Origin: Caenorhabditis elegans
Taxonomy: Eukaryota; Nematoda; Chromadorea; Rhabditida; Rhabditidae
Length of the DNA stretch: 64,000 nucleotides
Assembly: GCF_000002985.6 (NCBI RefSeq)
Contig: NC_003284.9
Coordinates: forward strand, 15,500,001-15,564,000
Direction of reading: 5' to 3'
Positions 11,578 to 23,295 of this stretch are shown one piece after another. The notes under the pieces were generated by a model. That model ran no database searches. It was not told the DNA's origin and saw only the letters and a list, made by a program, of their open reading frames with translations. A program made the position numbers and the translations under genes. Every line of letters starts with the position of its first letter. Position 1 is the first letter of the stretch.

Positions 11578-11967
11578 AAAGGCCACGTTCATAATAAGTT
11601 AGCAAAAAAGAATTCAAACATAGTTTTAAAAAGTTCATACACAACTTTTCTTGTTTGTTTCAAAGAATCTATGTTTAACTAAACAAACAACTATCCAAAA
11701 ACTAAGGTTTTCCCATAATAAGCGTAAAGGACCTTCCCATCACATTTGGCTCAGCGCGGGAAGAAAGACACGGTCGGAATGCCGTTCGCACCCTTTCCTC
11801 CTCCTCCTCAATTTCTCCGCGCTTTTTTCCCAACTCCTTAGTAGTCCGTTGTCTTCGTCCACCTTCACCAACACCACCACACTATACCATTTGTATACAC
11901 CGTTTGTTAGCCTGCGCATCTGCCATCTTAGTTGTCTCTTTTATATCCTCGTATATCTTTGAGGGGT

Positions 11968-11995
<28 letters not shown>
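11968..11995 (+). repeat. Mononucleotide tract of 28 G
   Basis: Uninterrupted run of 28 G, followed by CAGTC. Long G tracts are known in C. elegans as substrates of the DOG-1/FANCJ helicase and are deletion-prone without it. Two shorter + strand G tracts (20256-20272, 21296-21309) are also followed at once by CAG. Confidence 0.95.
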
Positions 11996-11999
<4 letters not shown>

Positions 12000-13796
12000 C
12001 AAATGGTGTGGTGGAATGCCTTTTGTCTGCCGTTCGAAGATGTTGACGTTTTACAGTCTGCGGTTTGTTCTAGTTTGGTTAGTTCTTTTTTCTCCTGATT
12101 TCCCTTTTTTTTGTTTCAAAAATATATAATTGTTCAATTCGGTGTAATCATAGTTATTTTTCATCCTGTAGCTCTGTTACAAAGAAAGTGTTTAATTCTA
12201 GAAGTCAAACCTCCAAAATTAAAAATACTGAATTTCCAAATGCATCTATTTTTTATCCAAAACTTCAAGACAAATATGTTATGTGGTCATATACTCTTTT
12301 CAATTTAGCCTAGCTAGTGAAAAAGCTACGTATGACTTTTTCAATGTATTTATAATTGTAGATGTTTTGAATGTTCTGCAAATGATGCACAATTTTCGAA
12401 TATTTTTGTCAAAAAAATTTAAAAAAAACACACAATTTTTTGTGTTTTCTAAAAGTATTTTTGTAGAAACTATGAACAATTTTTCTCAACTAAGACAATC
12501 AATATTTGCATTTCATTTTACTAATAAAGGTCCTACTCTACGATTTTTACATAAAAAGAAATGTAAATAACTGTATGACGCATCGAAATCTGTCATGTTT
12601 GAAAAAAAAACCTTGTTAACTTCCAAAAGGTTTGTTTTAATTCTGAGATTTTATGAAGAATAGTAATAATTTTTGCACTTTTTCCTCATCTATAACTTGT
12701 CCCACTTGACCTTGTTGCAACATCTTTCTGAGAACCCATATGTCAAAATAACTCCACAACCAGATAGTACTTAAACTTTTTATTCTGTCATCTACTTCAT
12801 CGAACTTTGAACAGCTGGAACACGCCACTTATACACGCGTTCAGCTGTTCCATTTCGTACATCGTTTTTTTTCTTAATGTCTGCAACTGTGTTTGAAGGT
12901 GAGACCGCATGTTCTTCGCTTTTCAACGCAAGATTACGAATCCAATGGCAGTGGTTTTTCGGGTTTTCACTATTCCGATCAATACAGTTGCTATTTTACT
13001 TTTGCAACATTGTCTGAGTCTCTAGATTACCTTCTATTGCAGTTGTTTTGAAAACTTTTGCAAAGTATTTGTTTTATAGTAAATATTTTAAATTTTAAAT
13101 AAATTTCGCCGGTTCAAAGTATCGGTTTGACTAATTCACACTCCTCAATTATTATTCATTTATAACAAAATGACGGTCAAATTTACTAGTTTTTGCTTGT
13201 CGCAATAACAATAATATAATAACGTATGTAAAAAACACAGAATACAAAACCAAATCGTGTGATCTTGACGGTCTTGAGAAAAGACAGTAGAAGAGAACGA
13301 TTATTTAATGAATGACTTACTACTACTGGTTCTAGAAAATTACGGTTTGTTTCTTCAAAAACCTCTCAAGAATTCAATAGCTTTTCAGGACAGGAATATG
13401 AAACCTCAACCTAAGCGCAAACCTATTTCGAATTCACATAACTCTAATTTCCTAACCTTATAATGATTTACATTGCTTTTGTTTCGGTTTTAGTTCTCCT
13501 CTCTCCACGATTTCTCATTACCAAATAGGCCGAACCAATACAATCAATCACCAAATTGTGTGTTCTCGTTTCTTATTCATTTGCGACAGAAAACATAAAC
13601 ATAGGTTTTTGGTAAAAAGAGGTGCAACATGAATTGCAAATTAATTTATTCTCGAACCAATTAGGGACGTTTTTAGGGCGGAAAAAATCAGGTTAAGCAA
13701 GGTTTTATGTAATACATAACTCTTGTTAAGATTTTGCACAACATGTTTCAAATCCAGCCTGTTTGAATTATCGTACTTCGTAATACTTCATATAAC

Positions 13797-14010
13797 CTTA
13801 AAGGTAGTGTAGTCGAACTTTTTTATTGCTTTATTAGACTTGAAGTTGTCTGAAAAACCCGAATTTCATAATGAAACTTCTTGAAAACTTATTTAAAAAA
13901 AGTTATTACGGCTTAAAAAATGGCCTAAAATTAGTTAAAATTTGGAATTTGACCAACTTGTCAATGTCGCAGCCGCTGGAAACAATTAATTTTTTAAAGC
14001 CAATTTTTTG
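13797..14010. repeat. Half copy of the 'gtgtagtcgaa' palindrome
   Basis: Starts aaggtagtgtagtcgaac, continues through ataatgaaacttcttgaaaac and ggcctaaaattagttaaaat to gccgctggaaacaatt, then ends without the mirror arm. Confidence 0.75.
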
Positions 14011-15729
14011 TGAGCTTAAAAATGACAATAGCTACGGAATAAATATTCCCACGTTTTTTTTAAAATCAATTAAAACATTTTGGGGTGTAGCAACTAGACA
14101 AGTACTCACCAAACTTGCAACTTAAGCACCAACATTAAGAATATTTTGAGTTAAAAAACACGTAACTGCGTAAGTGAGTTTGAAACTGCAATAGTCAACG
14201 ACACAGTTTGGGTACGAGGTTTTTTGGCATTAGAAAGTTTTACGTTTCCTGGTTTCATATGATTGACGTTAGTTTTACCAAAACTAAAATTTCAAGCTTC
14301 GAGGTTCATTTTTAGGAACTATCCTTTCACTATTGTCGCGTGAACTTCCGATCCCTCTCTCCAGACACACTTTCATTCCACTTCCTCCCTCAAAATTTTC
14401 AAGTGACCCAATCAGCCTTCAACCCGTTTCTGGTTCTGCTTTCATCATAATCACAATCATTCATTCATCATCATCATCGTCATCATCACTTGAAAAAACA
14501 TTCCTTTCCGTTGTTTTTTCATTGTCAAGCACCCTAGTCGCATATCCACCCCCCCATGTTGGACTGTGTTGATAATCTGCTCAAGTGGCGACTGATGGTG
14601 GGCCCCGTGGCGCCTGTGCTCTGCACAACTTGCTATTTTAGGATTAGTCTGGCTCAGTAGGGAAGAGGCGTTGCTCGTTCCTTAAATTCAGCCTTGTCTC
14701 GGCGAAAAGTCTGATCGAAACGCCTGGCGCTAAGCGCTTTCGTGTTTACCCACCCTCAACTTTTTTCTGCCCAGGCTTGCTTTCCGGTGACCGAGACAGG
14801 GTCGCTGCTGCTGCTCCTGCTGGTCACTTTTCTTCTAGATGATTATTGTCGAGAGCACCCCCATGGAGCCAAGGGCACTCAAATTCGGCTCAGCACACTT
14901 TTTTTTTGTAGTTATGCGGTTTCAAGTGTGAACTATTTAACTTTCCTGTAGGTATTTTTGGATGAAAGTCTCTTCTTGAAATGTTTACTTTTTCTTGAAA
15001 TTGTTTATGAAAAATGTTTTGGGAGTTGAAATAATTTAGAACAAAGGAATGTCAAAAAAAAAACAATTATTTTTCCTTTCACTTCCACTTGATCGATCTG
15101 TCCTCCGTTCTGTTGTACACACACGCTCTGGCGATTTTGATATTTTGTAGAAAACCGCTGTCGGTTTTTCCAACGGGTCTATTCTCCTTCCCTCTATCTC
15201 TCTGGATACAACCAATTTTTCCGCTTGATGAAGTTTAGAAACTATTGCAAGTTGGTTGATCGCTTAGATTTCTGTGTGGCCCCTAACACTGATGAAGGTC
15301 AGCACAGGATTTAGATGTAGCGTTTGGGGAGGTAGAAGAGGTTGGACCTGGTTCAGGCTACTGTACTTACTGTTCTTTCACAAGGAGCCTTGTTTGATTT
15401 GTTATGCATGTCTAAATTTGTTTAGTTCTGCAATTGTTATCATTAAGTGGACTGGACTAAAAATGATTCTAACAGATATGTAATTCTAAAATTTCTCAAC
15501 TTCATAGCAGCTTGAAATAAGTTTTTAAAAATTAATTCTAACTCTTTATTGGTCTGGTTTTTCGCGCGGTTGTCATTAATCATTCAAGAGCTTAATATTT
15601 CAAAATTCCTTATTTTCCTACGTCCCAACCTTATCGTTTGATTTTTTCAACTGGTATACCTAATTAGAAAAACACGTTTTACGGCTTATGGCTTATTAAG
15701 TTGAAGCTTAATCTGATAAGCTTTAGTAT

Positions 15730-16260
15730 CACTTTCACCTCCCCCCTCTTCTCCCGTTCACCTCTTTTCATTTCACAATCAATTTTCATTGCGGGAATCG
15801 GAGACGGCGAACGCTGCTGCTGCTGCTGCTGCTGGTTCCACTCTTCCGCTCGTGCCCCTTGCTCACCATCAGATTTCGCTTGCCTCATCGGGGCCGCGCT
15901 CCGAGTTTTGCTGTTTGTCCGCCAGCCCGCCTATTCCGTCCCTCTTGGATCCCACCTCCTAACCTTCTTCTGTCCGCGTCTCCTCCCGCGTGCGCACTCG
16001 CACGAACCGAACAGCGCGTCGCGCCTGTGTGCGAGCGCGCCCGCGACGATCACAACATCAGGGGGGCCCCCACACCGGGAGGTGTTTTACCCGTCGCCCC
16101 CCGGGAGCCCCCCCCACCTCCTCTCTCTCTCTCTCTCTCGGAGTTATGGTGATGGTCAAGTTTGTTTTTTACGCAGTTTTGACAGCTCACAATTCACTCC
16201 TCACTCCTTGTCTCTCGCTCATTTTTGCTACGCGACCTCCCGGTACCAGTCTAGGCCTCC
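15730..16260 (+). promoter_or_regulatory. GC-rich block upstream of eat-20
   Basis: Unlike its AT-rich surroundings, this block is rich in C and CpG (cgcgtcgcgcctgtgtgcg) and includes seven GCT units at 15812-15834 and a CT run near 16120-16140. It lies 0.5-1 kb before the first eat-20 coding exon and is probably a promoter or enhancer. Three overlapping open frames arise because stop codons are rare in GC-rich DNA. Confidence 0.4.
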
Positions 16261-16654
16261 ACTTTAGTGGTCAGTTCATGACTACTTTCTTAGTGCCTTG
16301 TTTCCACCGTTCATGAGTTAACAGTGTGGTCAATTAGTGTTAAAGTGTGACCAAACTTATTGCTTTCATCTTTTGCAGCACTACGCTTTTATACCTGTTT
16401 TAATGGGTTCCTATTTAAAATTGGTAAACTAGGTGAATTTGGTAGTCATAATAAATTTAAAAAAAACATGTCTTCCTTTTCCAATTCCTTTTTCATTCTA
16501 CCATTCCCAATTCAATTCTCATCTTTGTGGCCGATCTCTATTCTCTTAACGGTGGCTAACCTTCACACGTGTTTTATGTCTATCGCTTCGAGGAAGTCGT
16601 CGCTATTCTCAAAAAATACTCAAATTGAATCTTTTAAATTTTTTCTGTTTCCAG

Positions 16655-16756
16655 ACTGACAAAACTCCACTGAGAAACGGAGGTGAACAAGACGCAAATC
16701 GAGTTGTTGCGAAAGCAGCCACAATCAGTTATCACTTCTCCTATATTCATATCAAT
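16655..16756 (+). promoter_or_regulatory. 5' UTR part of the eat-20 first coding exon
   Basis: A strong acceptor (TTTTTTCTGTTTCCAG) ends at 16654; 102 untranslated bases follow before the ATG at 16757. Either an SL1 site or the 3' end of a 5' UTR intron reaching back towards the GC-rich block or the exon-like island at 10011. Confidence 0.6.
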
Positions 16757-19700
16757 ATGACCACGTTTTGTCGAGTGTTGCTAATATTTGGTAAGATTTT
16801 AAACAACAAAAAATCGAAAAAAAAATCACTTAAAAAATGTTAATCTTTCAGGTATTTATGTGGCAGTTTGTTGCGCGCAATCAGTCGAAGACGACGTTTT
16901 TCATTTCACGAACCCGTCGCAAGGCAACGCCGTCTGGATACTCGACGAATCCAGTTTACCATGGACCGGTGGTTATCAGTTTTTAAGGTGAGTACACAAT
17001 TTATACACTTTATACACTTTTGAAATGTGACCACACACACACACACGCCGCAGACCGCGGAAATTATTTCGAGTTACTTTGCCCCCCGGAAGCGTAAGGT
17101 AATCCTTACGCAAAACGTTCGTAAAATGTAGAACCTACCTAGTCATGAAATTTGAAACCTACATCCACATCAAAATACAAACGAAACATCTTAAAGCACA
17201 AAGGTTATTGCTTCTAGTACATAATAATTATTTTCAGGTCAATCTCCGGAATGCCAACTACACTTCTTTCGGTTGTTGACAGCTCAACAGGTGTTACGTT
17301 AGGTCAATGTGTTGCACCACAAGGTAAATTAATTTATATATAAAACCAGTTCTTTCCAGTGATAAAATCTAAATTTCCAGATGCCACCGGAAATTTCTCG
17401 AAACGATGGGAAAGGTTCAGCTGGGAGCTGACTGCCTCCGGGCTCGACTGCACATTCGAGCACGGAGCCGCGATACGTGTGGAGTTTGATCGTACTCAAA
17501 ATCCACGCACTTTTTCGATCCGTATCCAATCGAGTAGGTTTTTTTCTGTAAAATTCATAAATTCTCAAATTCTCCCATTCTCTCGCACACACAACTTACA
17601 TGCCAAGGTCAATGTTGACACTAATCTCAGAAGCGCTGTGCCTCTCGTTTTCGAAAAATTTGCGGTCCGATACCATGATATTTGCATTGAGCACAAAAAC
17701 ACACACAAATATGTTTTTGTGGATCTCCCCCCTCTTTGAAAAATGTTTTGTTGTTCGTCAAGTGGATCTTTCCAAAACGACTCGACCTGACGTTTTTTGT
17801 TCTTAGCTCTTTCTCAGCTCCCCACAATCCGGCAAAATCCATACAAGATTTCAACATTGAAAACATATGAATGAAATAATTTCAGTCACGGGACCAGCCT
17901 GCCTACGCGACGTTGTTGTCCAAACCGAACAAGCCACCGGATGCCCACCACATCTCTCAAGGAACTCGTTCACCGCCAACGCACTCAACTGTTCCTGCCC
18001 CTTCTTGGATGCAGCTAATGAGGATTCGGAGATTGGTTAGTGTTTTAAAATGTGTTGTTTTTTTTCCTTCTATTCTCAAACTATTTGTGGATGAGGATTT
18101 CCCAAGTAGCACTTTCAAATTGAGCGCGTGTTTTGTTTGTTTTTCGGGAGGAAAAAGTGGACATATTATTTGATAAATAAATAAGTGTGAAACGGACGCA
18201 CATTCACTTTTTGCACTCGAGTAGCCACTTTGGTCACTTCGCATGTTCCGGCTCCATGCATGATCCTGCATGGGTCGAACACAAGACGTGAAGTGTGAAA
18301 CAAAGAAAGAAAAACACTATTTGGGATTCACAATTAGTTCAAATTGTTTTTTTTTCCAGAAAACGAGGATGTCGATATGCTCGCCAACACACCTCAGTTC
18401 CCATTGTTCAAGGTTTGTTTATATTCCGATTCACAGTTTATGAGAAAAGTGCAAAATGGGTAGGGCGATGAAGAAGGATGAAGGAACTAAGTAATTTGAG
18501 CCCATTATTTATATTTGCATATTCAACTCATATGCTCACTTTTGAAAGTGAAGAAAGATGAACCAGATGTGTATGTATATGTAATTGGAAATGAGCAAAA
18601 AGCTATGAACTTTCGGATTGCATAAAAATTGTCTAGCGAACAGTATAACTACATTAGCAATGGCTCTACAATTTATGAACATACTTAACGTAAAGCTTCT
18701 GACAAAACCAGAGGTGTAAAAAATTCTTAGTTTCAACCAAACTTCTTGGAACATTAGCGTGAATGCTAATAAACTTAATTTTGTTTGTTTTCAATTTTTC
18801 CATAATGTCATCCTATCCAAACATTATTTCAGGGAATCGACCCCTCGGTTCTAGGAAGCGCCAACCCTCCAACACTTCCACCATCGCCATGTGCCAACCA
18901 CGAATGTCACAATAACGGCACGTGTCTAGTTTCCCAAGAAGGCGCCGCCACGTGTTTGTGCCGTAATGGCTTCACGGGGGATCGTTGCGAGTTGGACGTA
19001 TGCTCTTCGGTGCCATGCCAAAACGGCGGAGTATGCCGATCGAACAATGGAATCGCTTATTGCGAATGCCCGCCTGCATTCACTGGACTGCTCTGCGAAT
19101 CGGTACGTGTGGCTTGTAGTACATTAAGACGTAATACGTCTATTATATTAAATCTTGTTTCTCAACTCTTTTCTTCTTTTCTTGACTTTTGAATTTTTTT
19201 TTCTTTTCTTTTTCATCGCATTTCTACAAGTCGATAACTCAAATAATTCAGGCCCACACCGACGAATCGGTTGCTCCAATTTGTAGACCGGAATGCTCCA
19301 ACGGCCAATGTGTATTCAAAGATGGTCAAGCTCAATGCGAGTGTCGTCAGGGTTTCACCGGCGCCAACTGCAACGTACTTGACGTGTGCCTCGGGTATGA
19401 ATTGACTCTTTTGGAATTTCAAAATAAAACAAAACGACACTCGACTGTCAAGTCGTTCTCGAGTTTGCTCTTCACTCATTAAGGCGACTATTCCGTGAGC
19501 TGACCCCCTCCCCCCCCCCCCCACCGCGTTGCTCCAGTGTGACAACTTGAGATGTTTGTTTTTGACCACCTTAAATCTTTCAAAGCTCGCGCAACAAAAA
19601 GGTTTTTGCACAAATGAGGAGAATTAGAGAACTACGGACAGGTGTGTAGCTCAACTGTAACTTTGCCCGACTGCTCGGCGGCGACGAGTGAAGCACGTAA

Positions 19701-22700
19701 GGGTGAGCGCTTTAATCTTGACACTTTGCGAAAAAGGGCAGTGGACTTTGTATGGGTTGTTGAAATATTACAAAATTTTATATGTACTTGTTAATTGAAA
19801 TTAACAATCGAGTTACATTTTGGAAGATATTATAAAATTTTTATTATAAAGCTAAACATTATCTAAAAGAAAAACAATTGAATACCTATAAACATTTGTA
19901 ATTTCATCTCACTGAACCTTTTGACCTGCTTTCCCGATTATGCGGTATAATGTTTCACCCTATCCATCCTGAAGCTTTTTCTTTGAAGCAAGTTCCAAGT
20001 AGACACAAGCGCAAGCGCCGTTGCCCGCACTGCTTTCTGTTTTTCTCCTCCTCCTCCTCTCAATTGCAAAAGAGCTGATTACACAACCTGATGAATCCGG
20101 AGAGGTAGGATGGAGAGAAAACGGTAAGCGCCCAAGCCGAGCATACATAAATACACACGACGACAATGACCTGTCCCCCCTGTGTCTATGGTCACTCTTA
20201 TTTGCTCTCTCATTTCAAAACTTTTCTTCATCTCCATCCTCACCCAACTACCGATGGGGGGGGGGGGGGGGGCAGACGCTGCTCATTTTTCTTGAGCGCA
20301 ACAATCCGATCGTGTCATACCGTTTTTCGTTTCGGTCATCATCATCATCATCATCTTTATCATCATGGTCATTATTATTCCGAAATTTCGGCACGGAAAA
20401 CGGACGGCGGGATTGGAGGAAGTTGACAAAAACTCATTTGATGATCGGATTAATTAGGGGAGACGGCATGGGAGGCAGATAATCGCTTTTCGAGAAAAAA
20501 AAGGATGGAAAAAGATTTGATGAACGGAGTGGAATGTAAAGTAGACAGTGGGAAGCGACACACCCTTGTTGTTCCTAGTTGATCACTAATTCTAAAATTG
20601 GGGAATAGAAAAACTGGAGTTTTGTTGGTTTCTTTGTAGTTTTTGAGGAAATTTGGTAATTTGGTGATGCAGGGAAACATGAAAATACTAAGCATTATAT
20701 AATTCGAATTATTGAAATTACTATGTTAAGTTGAAATAAAAGCTATCAAAACAGTCATTTCAATTCACTAACCATACTGATTTTGAATAGGATTAATGTT
20801 AAGACACTCATTTTCGATAATGAATTTCTAATGTCTTTAGTTAACTGCTGGGAAATTTTTTTTTGAGGAAAAGTGATTCAAGCAAACATGAAAAACCTTA
20901 AACTATACAACAATATAAATCAGCCATATAATTTCCGTTTCTTTTTCAGAGATGCCGCTTGTTCCATGTTCGGTCCATTGGCGAAATGCGTTCTCGATGA
21001 CAACATGGACAAAATGTCCAGTCTCACATTGATCAACGGCACTTATGATTGCCTGTGTCCACATCCAATTCATGGACGTATGTGTGAATTTAATGAAACG
21101 AAAATGATCTGAGAACAGACCGAATCCTGTTTCCAGAATTTGTCGACTGCATGCAACTTCACGCACCATCTGCAACCAGCGTTCAGCCAACGGAACAAGT
21201 TGTCATCAACAATGTGACACCATCGTTCCCAGTTTTGGAAATTTCAAAGCTTCCGACAGGTAATAATAATAATTTGAAAGGGATTCAAATTGACTGGGGG
21301 GGGGGGGGGCAGGATAGCTCACTAGGTAGTGGTGGCCGCTAGCAATCTGGAGGTCACGCTTTCGACAGTCCCCAGCTAGAATGTGGCTAAAATTATATCC
21401 TAGCGGGAGCACCACCAGGCAGTGTACCTGACTCCTAGATCCGCAGTGCATTGCACTTGAATAACGGATCGTCCTTTAATCCTTCCTCCTAACCTTTATT
21501 TTCAATAACAGGTGCACCAGTGACTTTCACGGCTACTTCAACAACTCTTATGGTCACACAGCCAACTGTGACTGTTTCTCCTACTCATCAAGTTCCTTCT
21601 GAGCCATTTGGTACGTTTTAGGTTTTACTTTTATAAAATGAGTAGCCAATTCTAATTTCCAGTTGGATTCACAGTAACCCGTGCGCCACTTCGACCACTC
21701 GACATCGGCTCGACGACCCTTCCACCACCATTCAACCAGCACATCATTACCGCTGGAGAGCCAACCTGGAGCAGTCAGCAGCCACATCAACCATCAGAAG
21801 TACCAACCCAAACCACGTTCATCTTCCCACAAACCCCAGAAACCACCACTTTTGCACCAACAACTGGAACACAGCAGCCAGTGCACAAGTTTGTGTCACC
21901 AAGTGTTCCAGATGAGAATGAAGAAGAGGAGGAAGAGGAGACGACTGAAGAGACCGAGGAAACCTTCCCAACACCAAGCACAATGCAAGTCGCCACAAAC
22001 GGACAATTCACAACTGAAACCGCATTTGTTACTTCGACAATTCCATCAACGACAACTGACATGGAAGAGACCGACGAAGACGAAGATATGACTGAAGAAG
22101 TCACTGATAGCTCAACGCAACCATCAACTACTGTCTTTGTTCAACCAACCACCACATTCACCACAGAAGCTCCAACGACCACAATGGAGGAGGAAGAGGA
22201 AATGACGACTGATCAAGTGGAGGACATCGAGTCTGAAGAGATTGCAACCACGACAACACAGACAAGCTTGCCGTTCTGGATGACCACTACCAATAAGCAA
22301 GTTGTACCAGATAGCCCAACACCAATGGTTATCATGCCACATCCTCAACCAGATGAGAAGATGGAAACGAGTACGGAAGGAGTTGTTGACGAGGAGAGCG
22401 ACGAGGAAAGAACGACAGGTATACGGAGTTTTTATGCACTTTTTTTAATTTTGGATTATGGATTCTGGATTTTGGATACTGTAGGTGCACTGTTGTAGAA
22501 CCGTAGTAGTACTATAGAGGTATTGTAGGAGTTTTGTAGGGGTGCATTAGTAGTACTGCATGTGCATTGTAGGGTTACTGTAATAGTACTATACTAATAC
22601 TCTATGGGGTACTATAGGAGTACTGTAGGAGTACTGTACAGGTGCTGTAGGGGTACTGAAGATGTTCTGAAGGTGTGATGTAGTATTGCTGTAGGTGCAC

Positions 22701-23295
22701 TGTAGGGATACTGTAGGTATATTGTAGTTGTACTGTAGTTGACTATGTATATGGGTTTGGTTAGTGTAGGCATGTAGATTTCTGTACAAATTTTTTTTCA
22801 AATACTTTACTCACTTTAGATACACTGTATATTTATTTTCAATTGTCTGCTGCGCTGATTTTTCTACTTTAATAGCCCGAAAATTTGATGAAAAAATACT
22901 CATCATTGTTCTGTACTTTAAACAGTTCCAGAATCAAACGAAGAAGTTGTGACAAAGAATGCTGAAGCCACCACTCCATCAGATATCACACATCATCACA
23001 CCTCGAGTGGAAAGCAGTCGAGCGCAGCTGCCAGCTGGATAATCGCTATCATTGCTTTAATTGGTATATAATAATATTTCTACCCGATAACCTTTCTCTC
23101 TAGTACGCTAACCAATTCCATACCTTTTCAGTACTCGGCCTTTTGCTTCTTGCCACCAGCTTGTTCATTCTTCGATACATTCGCCAGTCACGTAAATTGC
23201 ACGGAAAATACAATCCGGCGCGCGAGGAGCACAACCTGTCGGCTGCCTACGCGATGCCGATGTCTCACATCGCCAAGGAGGAGCGGCTGATCTAA
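16757..23295 (+). CDS. eat-20: Crumbs-like EGF transmembrane protein
   Basis: Exons 16757-16790, 16852-16987, 17238-17323, 17381-17533, 17886-18035, 18360-18412, 18833-19102, 19252-19394, 20950-21077, 21137-21259, 21512-21610, 21663-22418, 22926-23063, 23132-23295 join in frame, all GT-AG, to 810 residues. Signal peptide 1-20. After a Cys-containing N-terminal domain come three EGF repeats at about 224-256, 261-292 and 305-334, and a fourth Cys cluster at about 345-390. Residues 425-710 are Thr/Ser/Pro-rich and acidic, mucin-like. One membrane helix lies at about 748-773 (WIIAIIALIVLGLLLLATS). The cytoplasmic tail of about 36 residues ends in EERLI, the PDZ-binding terminus of Crumbs, with a GKYNPAREE segment where Crumbs binds FERM proteins. 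EGF repeats, tail length and ERLI identify EAT-20, a C. elegans Crumbs relative needed for pharyngeal feeding (literature, recalled). Intron 9 may be retained to give a soluble form. Confidence 0.93.
19510..19522 (+). repeat. 13-base C tract in an eat-20 intron
   Basis: Uninterrupted C run within intron 8 (19395-20949). That intron also holds a 17-base G tract and a TCA-repeat stretch near 20338-20362. Confidence 0.9.
20256..20272 (+). repeat. 17-base G tract in an eat-20 intron
   Basis: Uninterrupted G run followed by CAGACG, in intron 8 of eat-20. Potential G-quadruplex. Confidence 0.9.
21078..21136 (+). promoter_or_regulatory. eat-20: Optionally retained intron of eat-20
   Basis: This 59-base intron (GTATGT...TTCCAG) is open for 11 codons if not spliced. 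The retained form continues CPHPIHGRMCEFNETKMI and stops at TGA (21110-21112). The added Cys-Glu fits the end of an EGF repeat (C-x-C-P...G-x-x-C-E), so retention would give a complete secreted ectodomain with no membrane anchor. Splicing instead leads to QFVDC and the mucin-like part. Inferred from frame and motif. Confidence 0.5.
21296..21309 (+). repeat. 14-base G tract before a tRNA-like element
   Basis: Uninterrupted G run in eat-20 intron 10, directly followed by CAGGATAGCTC, the start of the tRNA-like sequence. Confidence 0.9.
21310..21450 (+). repeat. tRNA-derived (SINE-like) sequence in an eat-20 intron
   Basis: ATAGCTCACTAGGTAGTGG resembles a tRNA A box (TRGCNNAGYNGG), and CTTTCGACAGTCC about 50 bases later resembles a B box (GGTTCGANTCC). 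The sequence between would not fold as an intact tRNA that I can see, and a further 80 bases follow as in a SINE body. More likely a tRNA-derived dispersed element than a working tRNA gene. Confidence 0.45.
22480..22760 (+). repeat. Degenerate tandem repeat, 'gtactgtagg' units
   Basis: About 15-20 variant copies of gtactgtaggagtactgtag in eat-20 intron 12. The reverse complement of the same unit appears near 62770-62850. Confidence 0.85.

Larger units (their letters stand above)
12000..16654. other. Long non-coding upstream region of eat-20
   Basis: No gene is supported here. Contents: AT-rich spacer; a half MITE at 13797-14010; a relatively GC-rich stretch at 14570-14900; and a GC-rich block at 15730-16260. 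The short frames over these blocks have no family resemblance and run through low-complexity Ser, Pro or Arg. The proximal part is the likely eat-20 promoter. Confidence 0.5.

Noticed and set aside
15701..16316. Overlapping open frames up to 188 codons
   Set aside because: GC-rich DNA with few stops. The translations are Ser/Pro/Arg low complexity, with no splice structure or motif.
21310..21385. Functional tRNA gene
   Set aside because: A and B boxes are imperfect and I cannot draw a full cloverleaf; called tRNA-derived instead.
21787..22104. 105-codon Ser/Val-rich frame, minus strand
   Set aside because: Antisense shadow of the Thr-rich coding exon of eat-20.
22480..22760. CRISPR-like array
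   Set aside because: Units are degenerate and contiguous without unique spacers, within an animal intron.
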